A stretch of DNA of 64,000 nt from Lachnospiraceae bacterium (GTDB taxonomy: Bacteria > Bacillota > Clostridia > Lachnospirales > Lachnospiraceae). Both the position numbers and the translations under genes were made by a program. Positions 50,618-59,322 of this stretch are shown in pieces; position 1 is the stretch's first letter; the number at the start of each line of letters is the position of its first letter. Where the stretch lies: positions 56,560-120,559 of the forward strand of contig SVFO01000001.1 of NCBI GenBank assembly GCA_015056795.1, given 5' to 3'. Below the pieces are notes generated by a model, which was not told the origin of the DNA, did not search any database, and saw nothing but the letters and a program-made list of their open reading frames with translations.

Positions 50618-51796
50618 TTATCGAAAATACAGGGTGATGTTGCCGACCTGAATCTCATCCCCGATTTCCAATTTCAATTTTTCGTAGGGCTGCAATCTTG
50701 TTTTATTACAATAGGTTCCATTCGTAGAGTTTTCGTCCTCTAAGTAATAATCTTCAGCATCATGTAGCAAACGCGCATGCATTCTGGAAACCGATTCATC
50801 CGACAGATACAGATCAACCTTTTCCTTATATTTTCCAATCAAAAGGTTTCCTGTCCCTAAATCCGCCGCCTTGTGTCCATCTGAAAAATATAGCCTTCGC
50901 ATGCTTTCCTTTTTTTCTGGTTTTTGGGAGAGGAAGGTCGTTCTGCCATACTCTTCCTCATAGGTAGTCTCCTCCGCCACTGCATAACCATTGATCAAGC
51001 GCTGCATGCTCTCCTGATATTCCTCCCGCTTTTCCTGTTCCTTTCCCTTCTTATTCTTTTTCGTATCAAACAGACTAAAAATCCTTCTAGGCGCCGTCGT
51101 CTCCTGCTCCTGCGTTTTCACGGAAGCCTTTGCATTCTCCTCTGTCTCAGGCAAGCTGTTTCCCTGCTCTCGTACGACATTTTCCCAAGGATCCGCAACC
51201 TCCAGCTTGCGGCTCTCTGGCTGCAAGACCTGATCCTTTTTCTCCTTTTTCTGCTCCAGCACCTTTACGTCCTTGAAGATTTGCTCCTGCAGATAGGCCT
51301 CGCCATTCCGTTCTACCTGCTCATACATCTTATAAACGCATTCCACCAATTCGGAATCATCATAATCAATTTTTTCTACTAGAAATGCTAGTAGCTGTAG
51401 AAAATCATTCTCCCCCTCGTAATAGGGCACATACAGAAAAGAAAAAATCGGTTCCTCCAAGTCCGCGAAAATATGCTGCGGCTGCCAAATGACATTCTCC
51501 TCCCGCAGCAAAAAACGCTCCAATTCCCGCTGTAATTTTTGCAGGCTATTTACAAAGGCTAATAACCATTCGCGTGAAATATTTCCCTTTTGATGAAGCT
51601 GTACCAGATTTTGCTTAGACGTAATGTCATAGTATAAAAAAGCCCCGCCATCCAGATATCTAAGGCTACAAGGCAATAAGCCCTTAATACCGCCTCTGGT
51701 GACAATACAATATTGGTACTTCTTTTCTTCAGGTTTTTCGGGAAGCCCAAGCCTTACATAATTGCTGTGTAGATTTCTGACATATTCCACGTTCAT
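50618..51796 (-). CDS. FHA-domain protein of the tad locus (DUF6382-type N-terminus)
   Basis: A 392-residue cytosolic protein. The C-terminal forkhead-associated domain reads DLYLSDESVSRMHARLLHDA and EDENSTNGTYCNKTRLQ, which binds phosphothreonine. The N-terminal half (MNVEYVRNLHSNYVRLGLPE, then GGIKGLLPCSLRYLDGG) matches the DUF6382 type known from tad loci of Clostridia. A charged middle region links them. The ATG overlaps the preceding TadE-like gene by 4 bases. No Ser/Thr kinase is present in this window. It may scaffold the pilus machine in response to phosphorylation, which is inference. Confidence 0.85.
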   Translation of the reverse strand: MNVEYVRNLHSNYVRLGLPEKPEEKKYQYCIVTRGGIKGLLPCSLRYLDGGAFLYYDITSKQNLVQLHQKGNISREWLLAFVNSLQKLQRELERFLLREENVIWQPQHIFADLEEPIFSFLYVPYYEGENDFLQLLAFLVEKIDYDDSELVECVYKMYEQVERNGEAYLQEQIFKDVKVLEQKKEKKDQVLQPESRKLEVADPWENVVREQGNSLPETEENAKASVKTQEQETTAPRRIFSLFDTKKNKKGKEQEKREEYQESMQRLINGYAVAEETTYEEEYGRTTFLSQKPEKKESMRRLYFSDGHKAADLGTGNLLIGKYKEKVDLYLSDESVSRMHARLLHDAEDYYLEDENSTNGTYCNKTRLQPYEKLKLEIGDEIQVGNITLYFR

Positions 51797-52236
51797 TGTT
51801 TCTCCTCCAAATGTAAATTGATTCTTCGGCAAAGCCGTAAAAAGGCGGTGGGATTCATGATCAAGGCATCGTACGAAGCCTCTGCCCTCCAAAGCCTGTC
51901 GCCCAGTAGCAGCTGTCCACTCCTGCTTACCTGAACTTCCTTATTCTGAACGGCCAGATGGATGTCACTCATCTTCCATGCATAATGCTTATTCGTCACA
52001 TAACCCGTTTGCCATTGCAGAAGCTGCTTTTGCCGTGCTTCCCGTGACGTCTCCCCGACCTGCGCAACACTGACGGTCAAAATGGCCGTATTCTGCTCCA
52101 TCAGGCACCTGTTATACCAAAAAAGTAAAAAACAGATCACAAAAATAAGACTTCCCAGCACAATTGGCAAAACCAATGATGCCTCCACCGTAAAATAAGC
52201 ACCTGCTCCATGTCTCTTCTCTTTTTTTCTCATCAT
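51793..52236 (-). CDS. TadE-like pseudopilin (short)
   Basis: Minor pilin-like protein of about 147 residues. Its signature is GAYFTVEASLVLPIVLGSLI near the N-terminus, with the glutamate five residues after a likely prepilin-peptidase site before FTVEA, followed by a membrane segment and an extracytoplasmic region of about 100 residues. Its ATG overlaps the stop of the second prepilin peptidase by 4 bases, and its own stop overlaps the FHA gene. The tight packing shows that it belongs to the tad unit. Confidence 0.82.
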   Translation of the reverse strand: MMRKKEKRHGAGAYFTVEASLVLPIVLGSLIFVICFLLFWYNRCLMEQNTAILTVSVAQVGETSREARQKQLLQWQTGYVTNKHYAWKMSDIHLAVQNKEVQVSRSGQLLLGDRLWRAEASYDALIMNPTAFLRLCRRINLHLEEKQ

Positions 52237-52682
52237 GTTCCGCTTCCACCTCCTCCACAGATACAAATTGCCACAAGGCATCCCAGCCAAAGAAATGGCA
52301 GATACGGAAGCCTTAAGTCCTTTTTCCCAAGCTTTGTCAGCAGGGTCACAGCCGAGAATGCGCCCATGACAAGCAAGCTCACCCCAAATGCGATCACCAC
52401 GCGATCAAGCAACAACAGGAAATTCAGCTGTAGCAGTACAATGCCATCTCCAACCCCTGCCCCTCCCGTCATGCCAGCCAATGCCAGCAAAAGTAATCCA
52501 GGCACGGCTCCAAATAATAGCATCTCCCAAGAGGTACTGCCGCACAGCAAAAGCCACCCTGCCATTGCGACAGAGGCAACAGAACCCAGCGCAAGAACAA
52601 TTGCCGAAATCTCGCGCCTTCTCGCATCCATAATGGCCAAAACAGCCAGATAAATCATAGTACCCATAGAAATCAGCAACAT
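52233..52682 (-). CDS. Prepilin peptidase (A24 family), second copy
   Basis: Membrane aspartyl protease of 149 residues, with about five to six hydrophobic segments. The first catalytic aspartate lies in LAIMDARRREISAIV and the second in the GxGD motif of GGAGVGDGIVLLQL. The ATG at 52682 follows GGAGGGG; the frame runs upstream through the TadE gene. It has no methyltransferase domain, as in TadV/CpaA-like enzymes, and would cleave pilin leaders. It is the second peptidase in the locus (the other starts at 59847) and may process the TadE-like proteins on either side. Confidence 0.85.
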   Translation of the reverse strand: MLLISMGTMIYLAVLAIMDARRREISAIVLALGSVASVAMAGWLLLCGSTSWEMLLFGAVPGLLLLALAGMTGGAGVGDGIVLLQLNFLLLLDRVVIAFGVSLLVMGAFSAVTLLTKLGKKDLRLPYLPFLWLGCLVAICICGGGGSGT

Positions 52683-52690
52683 TTCCCCTC

Positions 52691-53692
52691 CTATTTTCCA
52701 CATCTGGAACAAGGCCGATAGCCCTCCGCTTCCTTCCAGGTCACTGCCCGAATCGTTCTCTTTAATCCAGAACAATCCCTGCGATAGTGATAGCATTCTC
52801 CCTCTGGTGAAATCCACACCTGCGCTGGCGGGGTATCCTGTACGCAGATGCTACATGCCCGATAACGGCTCCCCCTGGCATTCCTAGCGGAAGAAAGCAC
52901 CTCCTTAGAAACAGCTTCCGGACTTAGCTTCAAATGACTGCAATTGATGTCTAGGTGATATACCTGCGCATTCTCCGTCAGATAGTATAGGCCCTGTTCC
53001 GTCTCTGAAAGCTCAAAGCCCGTCCATGTACGCCCATAATAATGGTTTTCCATCCAAAAGCTTCGAAATCCCATGAGCGACCATTTAGGCTCAACGGGAT
53101 ACGACACTTGAAATCCCACCAGATCCTCTTGATTTATGATGGATCCCCCTAGATAGAAAAGTCCTTCCTTGCCAATAGGCGCATCCTCTAAATAGTCCTT
53201 TCCAAGTGCTTCCTCCACCCGCCCCTTGACATAGGTGTAGGAAAAGGCCAGATTTCCGACCGACGACAGCGCTTGTTGCATCTGACTGCCCGCCTGCCCC
53301 TCTAGCTTCGTTCCCTGTTGGCGAAATTCCTGCAGGACCGTCCCGTAAAGACAGGTCTCCCTTCCGATCCTCCACAAGGCCACTTCCATCTTTCCGTGGA
53401 GGCGTAGCATTTCCATTCCACTGCCCAATGTCAGGAAAAAAAGAAGAAAAAGCGGAAGCACCAGCGAGGCCTCAACCGTGAGTGACGCCCTCCAGCGTCT
53501 TGAAAAGAAGGTGCGCGGCGATGTCCCCTCCATGGAATTGGAATCTTGTTTGAAAAACAAGAGGTTTGTTAAGAAGGTCAGACCTTGGACAGGTCTGGAT
53601 GGGGTTTTCGTAAGATTCAAAGAAGGTGCTTGTAAAATTTTTTCCTTTTCTATAGTTTTTTGTGTAGGATGCTGTTTCCATAGAGAGAACAT
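52691..53692 (-). CDS. TadE-like pseudopilin with Cys/His-repeat tail
   Basis: A 333-residue protein. The TadE-like segment RASLTVEASLVLPLFLLFFL begins about residue 68, behind a long basic N-terminus. The outer part ends in two related repeats: VYHLDINCSHLK to YRACSIC, and ECYHYRRDCSGLK to YRPCSRC, a pattern of H-x-C and C-x2-C pairs typical of small metal-binding or structural Cys modules. The ATG at 53692 is supported by AAGGAGGGG. A later ATG at 53533 lacks a ribosome binding site. Its place between DUF5702 and prepilin peptidase genes marks it as a component of the pilus locus. Confidence 0.8.
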   Translation of the reverse strand: MFSLWKQHPTQKTIEKEKILQAPSLNLTKTPSRPVQGLTFLTNLLFFKQDSNSMEGTSPRTFFSRRWRASLTVEASLVLPLFLLFFLTLGSGMEMLRLHGKMEVALWRIGRETCLYGTVLQEFRQQGTKLEGQAGSQMQQALSSVGNLAFSYTYVKGRVEEALGKDYLEDAPIGKEGLFYLGGSIINQEDLVGFQVSYPVEPKWSLMGFRSFWMENHYYGRTWTGFELSETEQGLYYLTENAQVYHLDINCSHLKLSPEAVSKEVLSSARNARGSRYRACSICVQDTPPAQVWISPEGECYHYRRDCSGLKRTIRAVTWKEAEGYRPCSRCGK

Positions 53693-53751
53693 CGCCGCGC
53701 CCCTCCTTACTCCATAAAATCACTTATGTTAGTTCTGTGCGAGCTATCATA

Positions 53752-55227
53752 CTAGTATTGTTTCTCCTCCCAAAGCTCCGTGCGATACCCATACTTACTT
53801 GTAATGACAATTCTTGTCTTGATTTGCGTACAAGCGCCATCTAACCGAAATGCCTGATTCCCCGAAGTCAGCCGAATGTCACTCTCGACAATGTCCATGG
53901 CCCTGCAGGTCATCTCCGTCTCGTCCGCCAAAAGCAGCAAGATTCGCAGGTAATCCTGATAGGCCAAGCCCTCCTTCGACTTTGATGCATCTCCCATGCT
54001 CCAAAGATCCTCCAAGAAGGAGCTCAAGCCATAGTGCCAAGTCTCCGTCGTTTTCATCAACGGAACTCTTCCGTCATCCATCAGAATGCTTAGGTCATAC
54101 ATGCTCTCCGCATAAGCCCAGCCCAAGAGAATCGTCGTGCTAAATAGTTCCTCCAGCTCTGGTACTCCCAGAAGGGTACTGAGTGCCAGCGCCACCAATT
54201 CCGCTTCCTCGCGTTTCGTCTCATCGGAAAACAAATAGGTTGCGTTCGCCGCCTCGCGAAGTGCCAAAAGCCGATACAAAACATTGCGCAGATTCCAAGC
54301 ATCGGATTCCTCTCCCGAAAGAACATATTCGAGCTCATATTCCAGGGCGCTTCCCTCCTTCGGAGCCCCATAGCACCCTAGATATGCCCTAAGCCACTCG
54401 ACAAACAGTACCTTCTCCGTTGCATCTTCTACAGTATTTTGCTCGCCAATTGGAAGATTCCCTTGATTGTGCTTTCCCCCTTTAATTCTTTGATAAATTA
54501 AATCCGAGGTATTGAGCCGCCTTCCAGAAAGAGGCTTGTCTCCCATGGTTTGCCATAGAATCCCTGTCTTTCTGTGATTCTCCATGACAACGGTCGGGTT
54601 ATCAAATTCCAAAATCGCATTTTCTTTTCCGTCCTTTGAAATCTCCTTCCCCTGCCATGCGGCAATCTGCTCATCCACGGCCCGCTTTTCCGCTTCAATG
54701 TCCCTTGTATCCAGATGATACTCATGAACGGTTTTCATCCATTCCAGCGCCTCCTGCACTGCGATCACGCCATAATCATCCTTGATCGCCTCCACGGCCT
54801 TCCTGCGAAACACACTGCCATTTTCATCCGTCAGTAAGGTGTATCCCGTCAGGTCCGCACTTTCCAGATGCATACCCAATAGATCACGCGCTCCAGACTT
54901 TAGTACCGTAGTCCCAGCATCTCTGATGGGATGATCCAGATTCAGATCAAGATACCATGCCAGTCGCCCCTCCAGATTTCTCCTGCTGGCCGTCTTTGTT
55001 CCATAGGAAAAATCAACGGCCAACAGATTATACCTGCGAAACAGCTCCCGATGATATTCCGCCATCACACTGTCCATGCATGCATCTGAAATGCATGCCG
55101 CTTCGAGCTGTATGGTATTCAGCCTAGTCCCCTCCATCAGTGCCAAAAACAAGGACACCAGCACCCCTAACATTAATGCAAGATAAACCGTCAAAAACGC
55201 AGGCCTCTTTTTTTCTCGCGTTGTCAT
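53752..55227 (-). CDS. DUF5702 (TadG-like) membrane-anchored protein
   Basis: A 491-residue protein with a hydrophobic segment near the start (AFLTVYLALMLGVLVSLFLAL) and a large extracytoplasmic region. The beginning, with LMEGTRLNTIQLEAACISDACMD, is typical of the DUF5702 family in Clostridial tad loci, where it takes the place of TadG. No catalytic motif is apparent. The ATG overlaps the Flp pilin stop by 4 bases. It probably assembles with the pilin or pseudopilins. Confidence 0.83.
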   Translation of the reverse strand: MTTREKKRPAFLTVYLALMLGVLVSLFLALMEGTRLNTIQLEAACISDACMDSVMAEYHRELFRRYNLLAVDFSYGTKTASRRNLEGRLAWYLDLNLDHPIRDAGTTVLKSGARDLLGMHLESADLTGYTLLTDENGSVFRRKAVEAIKDDYGVIAVQEALEWMKTVHEYHLDTRDIEAEKRAVDEQIAAWQGKEISKDGKENAILEFDNPTVVMENHRKTGILWQTMGDKPLSGRRLNTSDLIYQRIKGGKHNQGNLPIGEQNTVEDATEKVLFVEWLRAYLGCYGAPKEGSALEYELEYVLSGEESDAWNLRNVLYRLLALREAANATYLFSDETKREEAELVALALSTLLGVPELEELFSTTILLGWAYAESMYDLSILMDDGRVPLMKTTETWHYGLSSFLEDLWSMGDASKSKEGLAYQDYLRILLLLADETEMTCRAMDIVESDIRLTSGNQAFRLDGACTQIKTRIVITSKYGYRTELWEEKQY

Positions 55228-55394
55228 ACCTTATCTGTCTGCTTTGTAATCTTATTGAAGATCGAATTTACAATCTTTGTAATCTGCTCTTTGAATATCA
55301 AAACTAAGCCCACGAGCACCACGATGATGAGAATAATTTCCACCGTCCCCATTCCTTCCTCATCCTTTAGCAGATCCTTCCAATTTCTCAACAT
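55224..55394 (-). CDS. Flp1-type pilin
   Basis: Major pilin of the tad pilus, 56 residues. The leader MLRNWKDLLKDEEG ends in glycine and is followed by MGTVEIILIIVVLVGLVLIF, with the conserved glutamate at position +5. A short charged tail follows. The ATG at 55394 is the usual start for the family; the frame opens 35 codons earlier, but those residues are not pilin-like. The upstream gap of 131 bases includes a hairpin (AAGACAG with CTGTCTT) that could help the high expression expected for the pilin. The prepilin peptidase(s) of the operon should cut after the leader glycine. Confidence 0.88.
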   Translation of the reverse strand: MLRNWKDLLKDEEGMGTVEIILIIVVLVGLVLIFKEQITKIVNSIFNKITKQTDKV

Positions 55395-55525
55395 GACAAT
55401 ACCCTCTCTTTCCGTCCATCCTTGGACATTAAACTTAATTTTTTTTTGCAAGACAGCCTTTTGTTTCCTCCGTGCCATGCCTGTCTTTCCATTTTCCATG
55501 ATGATTCCTTTTCCACCGAACCATA

Positions 55526-57103
55526 CTACGCTCCCATCATGGAAAATGCCGGGATCATGATCATCAACATGACCATGGAAAGAAGCATGACCATGGGAAT
55601 CAAAAGCTTTGTTTCCGCTTCCTCACCGAGGCGCTTTCCACTTTGTATTCGCCCATCTGCTGCCAATATGGCCTCTTCCTCAAGTCTTGAAAGGAGCGTA
55701 CCGCTTCCCTTCTTCAAATTCTGGCAGAGCAGCGTACTCAGCTTCACATACTCTCTTGGCCCTGCCCGCTTTCCAAAATGCTCATAAGCAGTTTGCTCTG
55801 AGACGCCTGCCTGCATCTCACGAAAGGCATACGCAGCCAGCTCATTCGTCTTTCCGAGTCTCCCAAAGGCTGCCCGAATGGTCATCCCAGATACAAGATA
55901 TAAGGCAAGTCCGTGTACTAAGTCGGGATATCCCAGTTGCAGCCACTCCCGCCTCTTCTTTACCTGGTCCTCCAAATCCTTATCCATCAAAAAGAATACG
56001 CCAACGGATGCGGCTGCACTCATGCCGAGAATGGTCTGCGGTAAGTGCTCCTGTCCTTCACCTTCCCCCTTCAACCATAGGCAAAGGGAGAAAAAAGTAC
56101 CCAATAACAAAACTAGGAGCGATAATCCCATTTTTCCGCCATAATACTTTTCCATAAGTTCCTCGCGGTTTTCCTCTGGATATAGGATCTCCAAATATTT
56201 TCGAAGCTTCTCCCCTCCATAGGTGCACAGACCATGCTCCCTCAAGAAGATGTATGCCTTTCTCCCAAGTCCTGCCATTTTCCCAAGGATTCCCGTTTGT
56301 GTCATGGCTGCCAGCTTTGCTTTTCTTTCCTGCCCCTCCATCTGACTCCAGATATTCTGAAAAATCTTCTCCCCCAAAAGAAGCGCCAGCAAGTAAAGCA
56401 CCAGACAGAGCGTCATGACTCCCACCCCAGAAAGCTCATGATATAAGGGCTGAAAATATCCTGAATAGGTCATGGAAATGTAGGTTGTCATTCCAAAGGG
56501 CATGAGGCGCATGACATTCTGCTCCATCCTGCGCCCTGCCAGCATGGTTTGTACCTCCTGCCTAGCCTCAATGCGTTGGCTGATCAAATTAGCACTGGTA
56601 CGAATCATCTCCGAGAGGCTTCCTCCGCCGCGCTTTGCGATGGAAAACATCTGACCAAACTGCAAAATCTCCTCGCAACCGCTCCTGGCCCCAAAATCCA
56701 ACAGCAACTCCTCCAAGGCAATATTGACGACAAGCCCCCTTCGGATAATCTCTAATTCCTCGTAAATCATGGAGGTCTCACCATAAAGATTCCTCATGTC
56801 CTCACGGCTCTCTAAAAAGGCGTTTTCTACGGCATATCCTGCCTGCAACGATGCAGAGACTGACAAAATACATTCCTTGAACTGCTCCGTCAGCTCCTGC
56901 CGCCGTTTCTCTCCTTTTTGCTTTTTCACATGACGAATCCAAAACCATCCCAGCGGAGACAAGAGAATCGAGGACAAAAGAAAGCGGTAGAAAAACCAAG
57001 AAAAGAAAACGATGATTCCAGCGGCCTGTGCCAATACCAGCACCCATTCTCTTTTGGAGAATTCATACTGGCGATAATCCCGCGGTTTTAAGCTTGTCTT
57101 CAT
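55526..57103 (-). CDS. TadB-TadC fusion membrane protein
   Basis: A 525-residue inner-membrane platform protein that joins two T2SF domains. The N-terminal half is TadB-like: LTEQFKECILSVSASLQAGY, then YEELEIIRRGLVVNIALEEL and LFGEKIF. The C-terminal half is TadC-like: WLQLGYPDLVHGLALYLVSG, then YVKLSTLLCQNLKKGSGTLL and EAETKLLIPMVMLLSMVMLM. In most tad loci these are separate genes of about 300 residues each. The start at 57103 (MKTSLKPRD) overlaps the ATPase gene by 41 bases and follows GGGAG. A single polypeptide would fix TadB:TadC at 1:1. Confidence 0.85.
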   Translation of the reverse strand: MKTSLKPRDYRQYEFSKREWVLVLAQAAGIIVFFSWFFYRFLLSSILLSPLGWFWIRHVKKQKGEKRRQELTEQFKECILSVSASLQAGYAVENAFLESREDMRNLYGETSMIYEELEIIRRGLVVNIALEELLLDFGARSGCEEILQFGQMFSIAKRGGGSLSEMIRTSANLISQRIEARQEVQTMLAGRRMEQNVMRLMPFGMTTYISMTYSGYFQPLYHELSGVGVMTLCLVLYLLALLLGEKIFQNIWSQMEGQERKAKLAAMTQTGILGKMAGLGRKAYIFLREHGLCTYGGEKLRKYLEILYPEENREELMEKYYGGKMGLSLLVLLLGTFFSLCLWLKGEGEGQEHLPQTILGMSAAASVGVFFLMDKDLEDQVKKRREWLQLGYPDLVHGLALYLVSGMTIRAAFGRLGKTNELAAYAFREMQAGVSEQTAYEHFGKRAGPREYVKLSTLLCQNLKKGSGTLLSRLEEEAILAADGRIQSGKRLGEEAETKLLIPMVMLLSMVMLMIMIPAFSMMGA

Positions 57104-58289
57104 GCAGTAGTTCTCCCTTGCGCACCAATTTTCCCAGAACCCTTCCATCTTCCTCCTGCCCCATTTCCTCAAATGCGAAAAGCGTTGCCAATTGCACCTC
57201 TCCGTCCTGATATCCCAATACCTCCGCAATTTCCAACACCTTTCTCGATTTGTCTCGAAGCCTCCCGAGGTGAACGATCAAATCGATCCCTGATGCAATC
57301 TGTTGCCTAATTGCAGCTAGTGGCAGCTCCATTCCCATCAAGACCATATTCTCCAGACGGGAAAGCATGTCCCTCGCGCTGTTCGCATGTCCCGTCGACA
57401 TACTGCCGTCATGCCCCGTATTCAGACATTGCAGCATGTCCATCGCCTCCGCTCCCCTGACTTCTCCGACAATGATCCGATCTGGTCTCATGCGCAGCGA
57501 CGTGCGAATTAGCTCGCGAATCGTGATTTCCCGACAGCCAGAGGTGTTCCCGTTTCTGGTTTCAAGTCGCACTAAATTATCCACTCCCAGAAGCTGAAGC
57601 TCCGCACTATCCTCAATCGTAATGATTCGCTCGTCCCGTTGCGCATAGGCAGAGAGTGCGTTGAGAAAGGTCGTTTTCCCAGACCCAGTTCCGCCACTGA
57701 TGAAAATGTTATAATGCGCCTTCACGAGGCGCTCCAAAAATTCAGCCGCCTCCTTCGTGATGGATCCAAAGGCCATGAGCTGTTCCATCGTGATTGGCTT
57801 TTGCGGAAAGCGTCGAATGGTTACGATGGGACCGTTGATCGCTACGGGGTCCATAACGACATTCACCCTCGCACCATCTGGGAGCCTGGCGTCGACGATT
57901 GGGGAGGCCTCGTTTACGACTCGATTGCAACCAGCAACAATCTGCTGAATGACGTCAGACAATCTCTCCTTCGAATCAAAGGACAGGTCTAGCCGCGTCA
58001 GCCGTCCATTTCGTTCCACAAAAATATGATCCCTTCCGTTAATCATGATCTCCGTCACGGTTGGATCCTCCACAAAAAACTGCAGAACGTCCAATCGCCG
58101 CATGGAATCAAACAACTCCTTTTTCAGCCGCAGCCTCTGCTCTACCGTCAGGCGGCAGGTATCAGGACTCTCCAACAATTCTTCATCGATCAGCTCCTCT
58201 ACCTCTTCATCGCAGTAGTCCCTTCCGTAATCCATTTTCTCCCTGACGTGATCCCGCATTTCCTGCTTGATTCTTTGTATGTCAACCAT
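57063..58289 (-). CDS. TadA/CpaF secretion ATPase
   Basis: Hexameric ATPase powering the tad pilus, 408 residues. Walker A is ISGGTGSGKTTFLNAL at about 197-210, preceded by the N-terminal domain with VTEIMINGRDHIFVERNGRL, and followed by ITIEDSAELQLLGVDNLVRL, RMRPDRIIVGEVRGAEAMDM (Walker B) and GHDGSMSTGHANSARDML (His box). The family signature is complete. Start follows AGAGGG. It is the third gene of the operon, after the prepilin peptidase and TadZ-like genes, and its 3' end overlaps the TadB-TadC start. Confidence 0.95.
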   Translation of the reverse strand: MVDIQRIKQEMRDHVREKMDYGRDYCDEEVEELIDEELLESPDTCRLTVEQRLRLKKELFDSMRRLDVLQFFVEDPTVTEIMINGRDHIFVERNGRLTRLDLSFDSKERLSDVIQQIVAGCNRVVNEASPIVDARLPDGARVNVVMDPVAINGPIVTIRRFPQKPITMEQLMAFGSITKEAAEFLERLVKAHYNIFISGGTGSGKTTFLNALSAYAQRDERIITIEDSAELQLLGVDNLVRLETRNGNTSGCREITIRELIRTSLRMRPDRIIVGEVRGAEAMDMLQCLNTGHDGSMSTGHANSARDMLSRLENMVLMGMELPLAAIRQQIASGIDLIVHLGRLRDKSRKVLEIAEVLGYQDGEVQLATLFAFEEMGQEEDGRVLGKLVRKGELLHEDKLKTAGLSPV

Positions 58290-58315
58290 AAGCTACCCTC
58301 TCCGTCCCCATCCTT

Positions 58316-59302
58316 CTATGAGTCCTTCTCTAATAATTCCCGAATCTGCTCCTCAACATAGTCTGCCAGCTCACCTCGGTCATAGTATTCCAATTCCGCT
58401 GGAAGATGCCGTATTTTCGGCAATTTGCACCGATGCGTTTTCTGGATGACATCGTCATACGAATACTGCTCCAACAGCTTTTCATACTGGGTCAGCTTAC
58501 CGCTTGCCGCGCGATCCTCCATGGTAATGGTAAAGACCCTATAGCAGGCCCGCAGCACGTCAAAAAGTCCCTGCATGCATTCCGACAGATCCATGACAAT
58601 GAATTCGTATTCTCCCAGCTCCTGCAGTCTTTGCAAAAACGTAAGCCATTCCTTTGGCGTGATGCCAAGCAGGTTCTGCCCTGATTTCATTGGCGGTATA
58701 TAGTCTAATAAGCCTAGCTTTCCAACCATACTCTGCAGCCGTAAGGCAAACTTGTCGTTCTCCGCGCCAAGGAAATATAAGAGATCTGCCAAATCCCTGG
58801 TCTGCGCATCTGCCAAAAGCTCCTGATCCGCTGCAAAATACTCGAAATTGAGATATAAGGTTTTATAATCTCGTGACAGTAGCTTCGACATGGTAATCGC
58901 AAATGGCGTTTGCATGCATCTGCGCACGGGAGAAAAGAATCCGATGAACCTTGTTTTTCCCTCAATGCCCAGCCTTGGCAGCACCTGCGTACAGATTTCC
59001 AGATAGACGGCAATCAGCTCCCGAAGGACATGATCTGCCCGCTGAAATTTATTGACATAGCGAAGATTTTTATCTCTCACAATCCCGCTTTCATTGAGGA
59101 TAATCATGCGCCTTGCGGGAAGTCCCTTCAGCTCCTCCACATAGGAGGCTTCCGCCACCACGAGCAGATCTACCTCCTTTTCCTGCGCCAAAAGCTTTCC
59201 AACATCCGTATAGGTACGGACACTCCACGGCAAATGCTCCTGCCTCTGCATATATTCCGACAAAAGGCCCGCATATTCTTCATCCCCGTCACATAACGCC
59301 AT
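58316..59302 (-). CDS. TadZ/CpaE-like protein (degenerate ParA/MinD ATPase)
   Basis: A 328-residue cytosolic protein in the position of TadZ. The first 100 residues resemble a receiver-like domain (DLLVVAEASYVEELKGL). The second part resembles ParA/MinD, with FIGFFSPVRRCMQTPFAITM where a deviant Walker A would lie (lysines absent), then TLYLNFEYFAADQELLA and EFIVMDLSECMQGLFDVLRA. The missing lysines suggest loss of normal ATPase activity, as seen in some TadZ proteins. The ATG at 59302 follows AGAGG; the frame opens earlier. It probably localises the pilus assembly site. Confidence 0.8.
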   Translation of the reverse strand: MALCDGDEEYAGLLSEYMQRQEHLPWSVRTYTDVGKLLAQEKEVDLLVVAEASYVEELKGLPARRMIILNESGIVRDKNLRYVNKFQRADHVLRELIAVYLEICTQVLPRLGIEGKTRFIGFFSPVRRCMQTPFAITMSKLLSRDYKTLYLNFEYFAADQELLADAQTRDLADLLYFLGAENDKFALRLQSMVGKLGLLDYIPPMKSGQNLLGITPKEWLTFLQRLQELGEYEFIVMDLSECMQGLFDVLRACYRVFTITMEDRAASGKLTQYEKLLEQYSYDDVIQKTHRCKLPKIRHLPAELEYYDRGELADYVEEQIRELLEKDS

Positions 59303-59322
59303 TACAACCTCTTCTGACCCCT

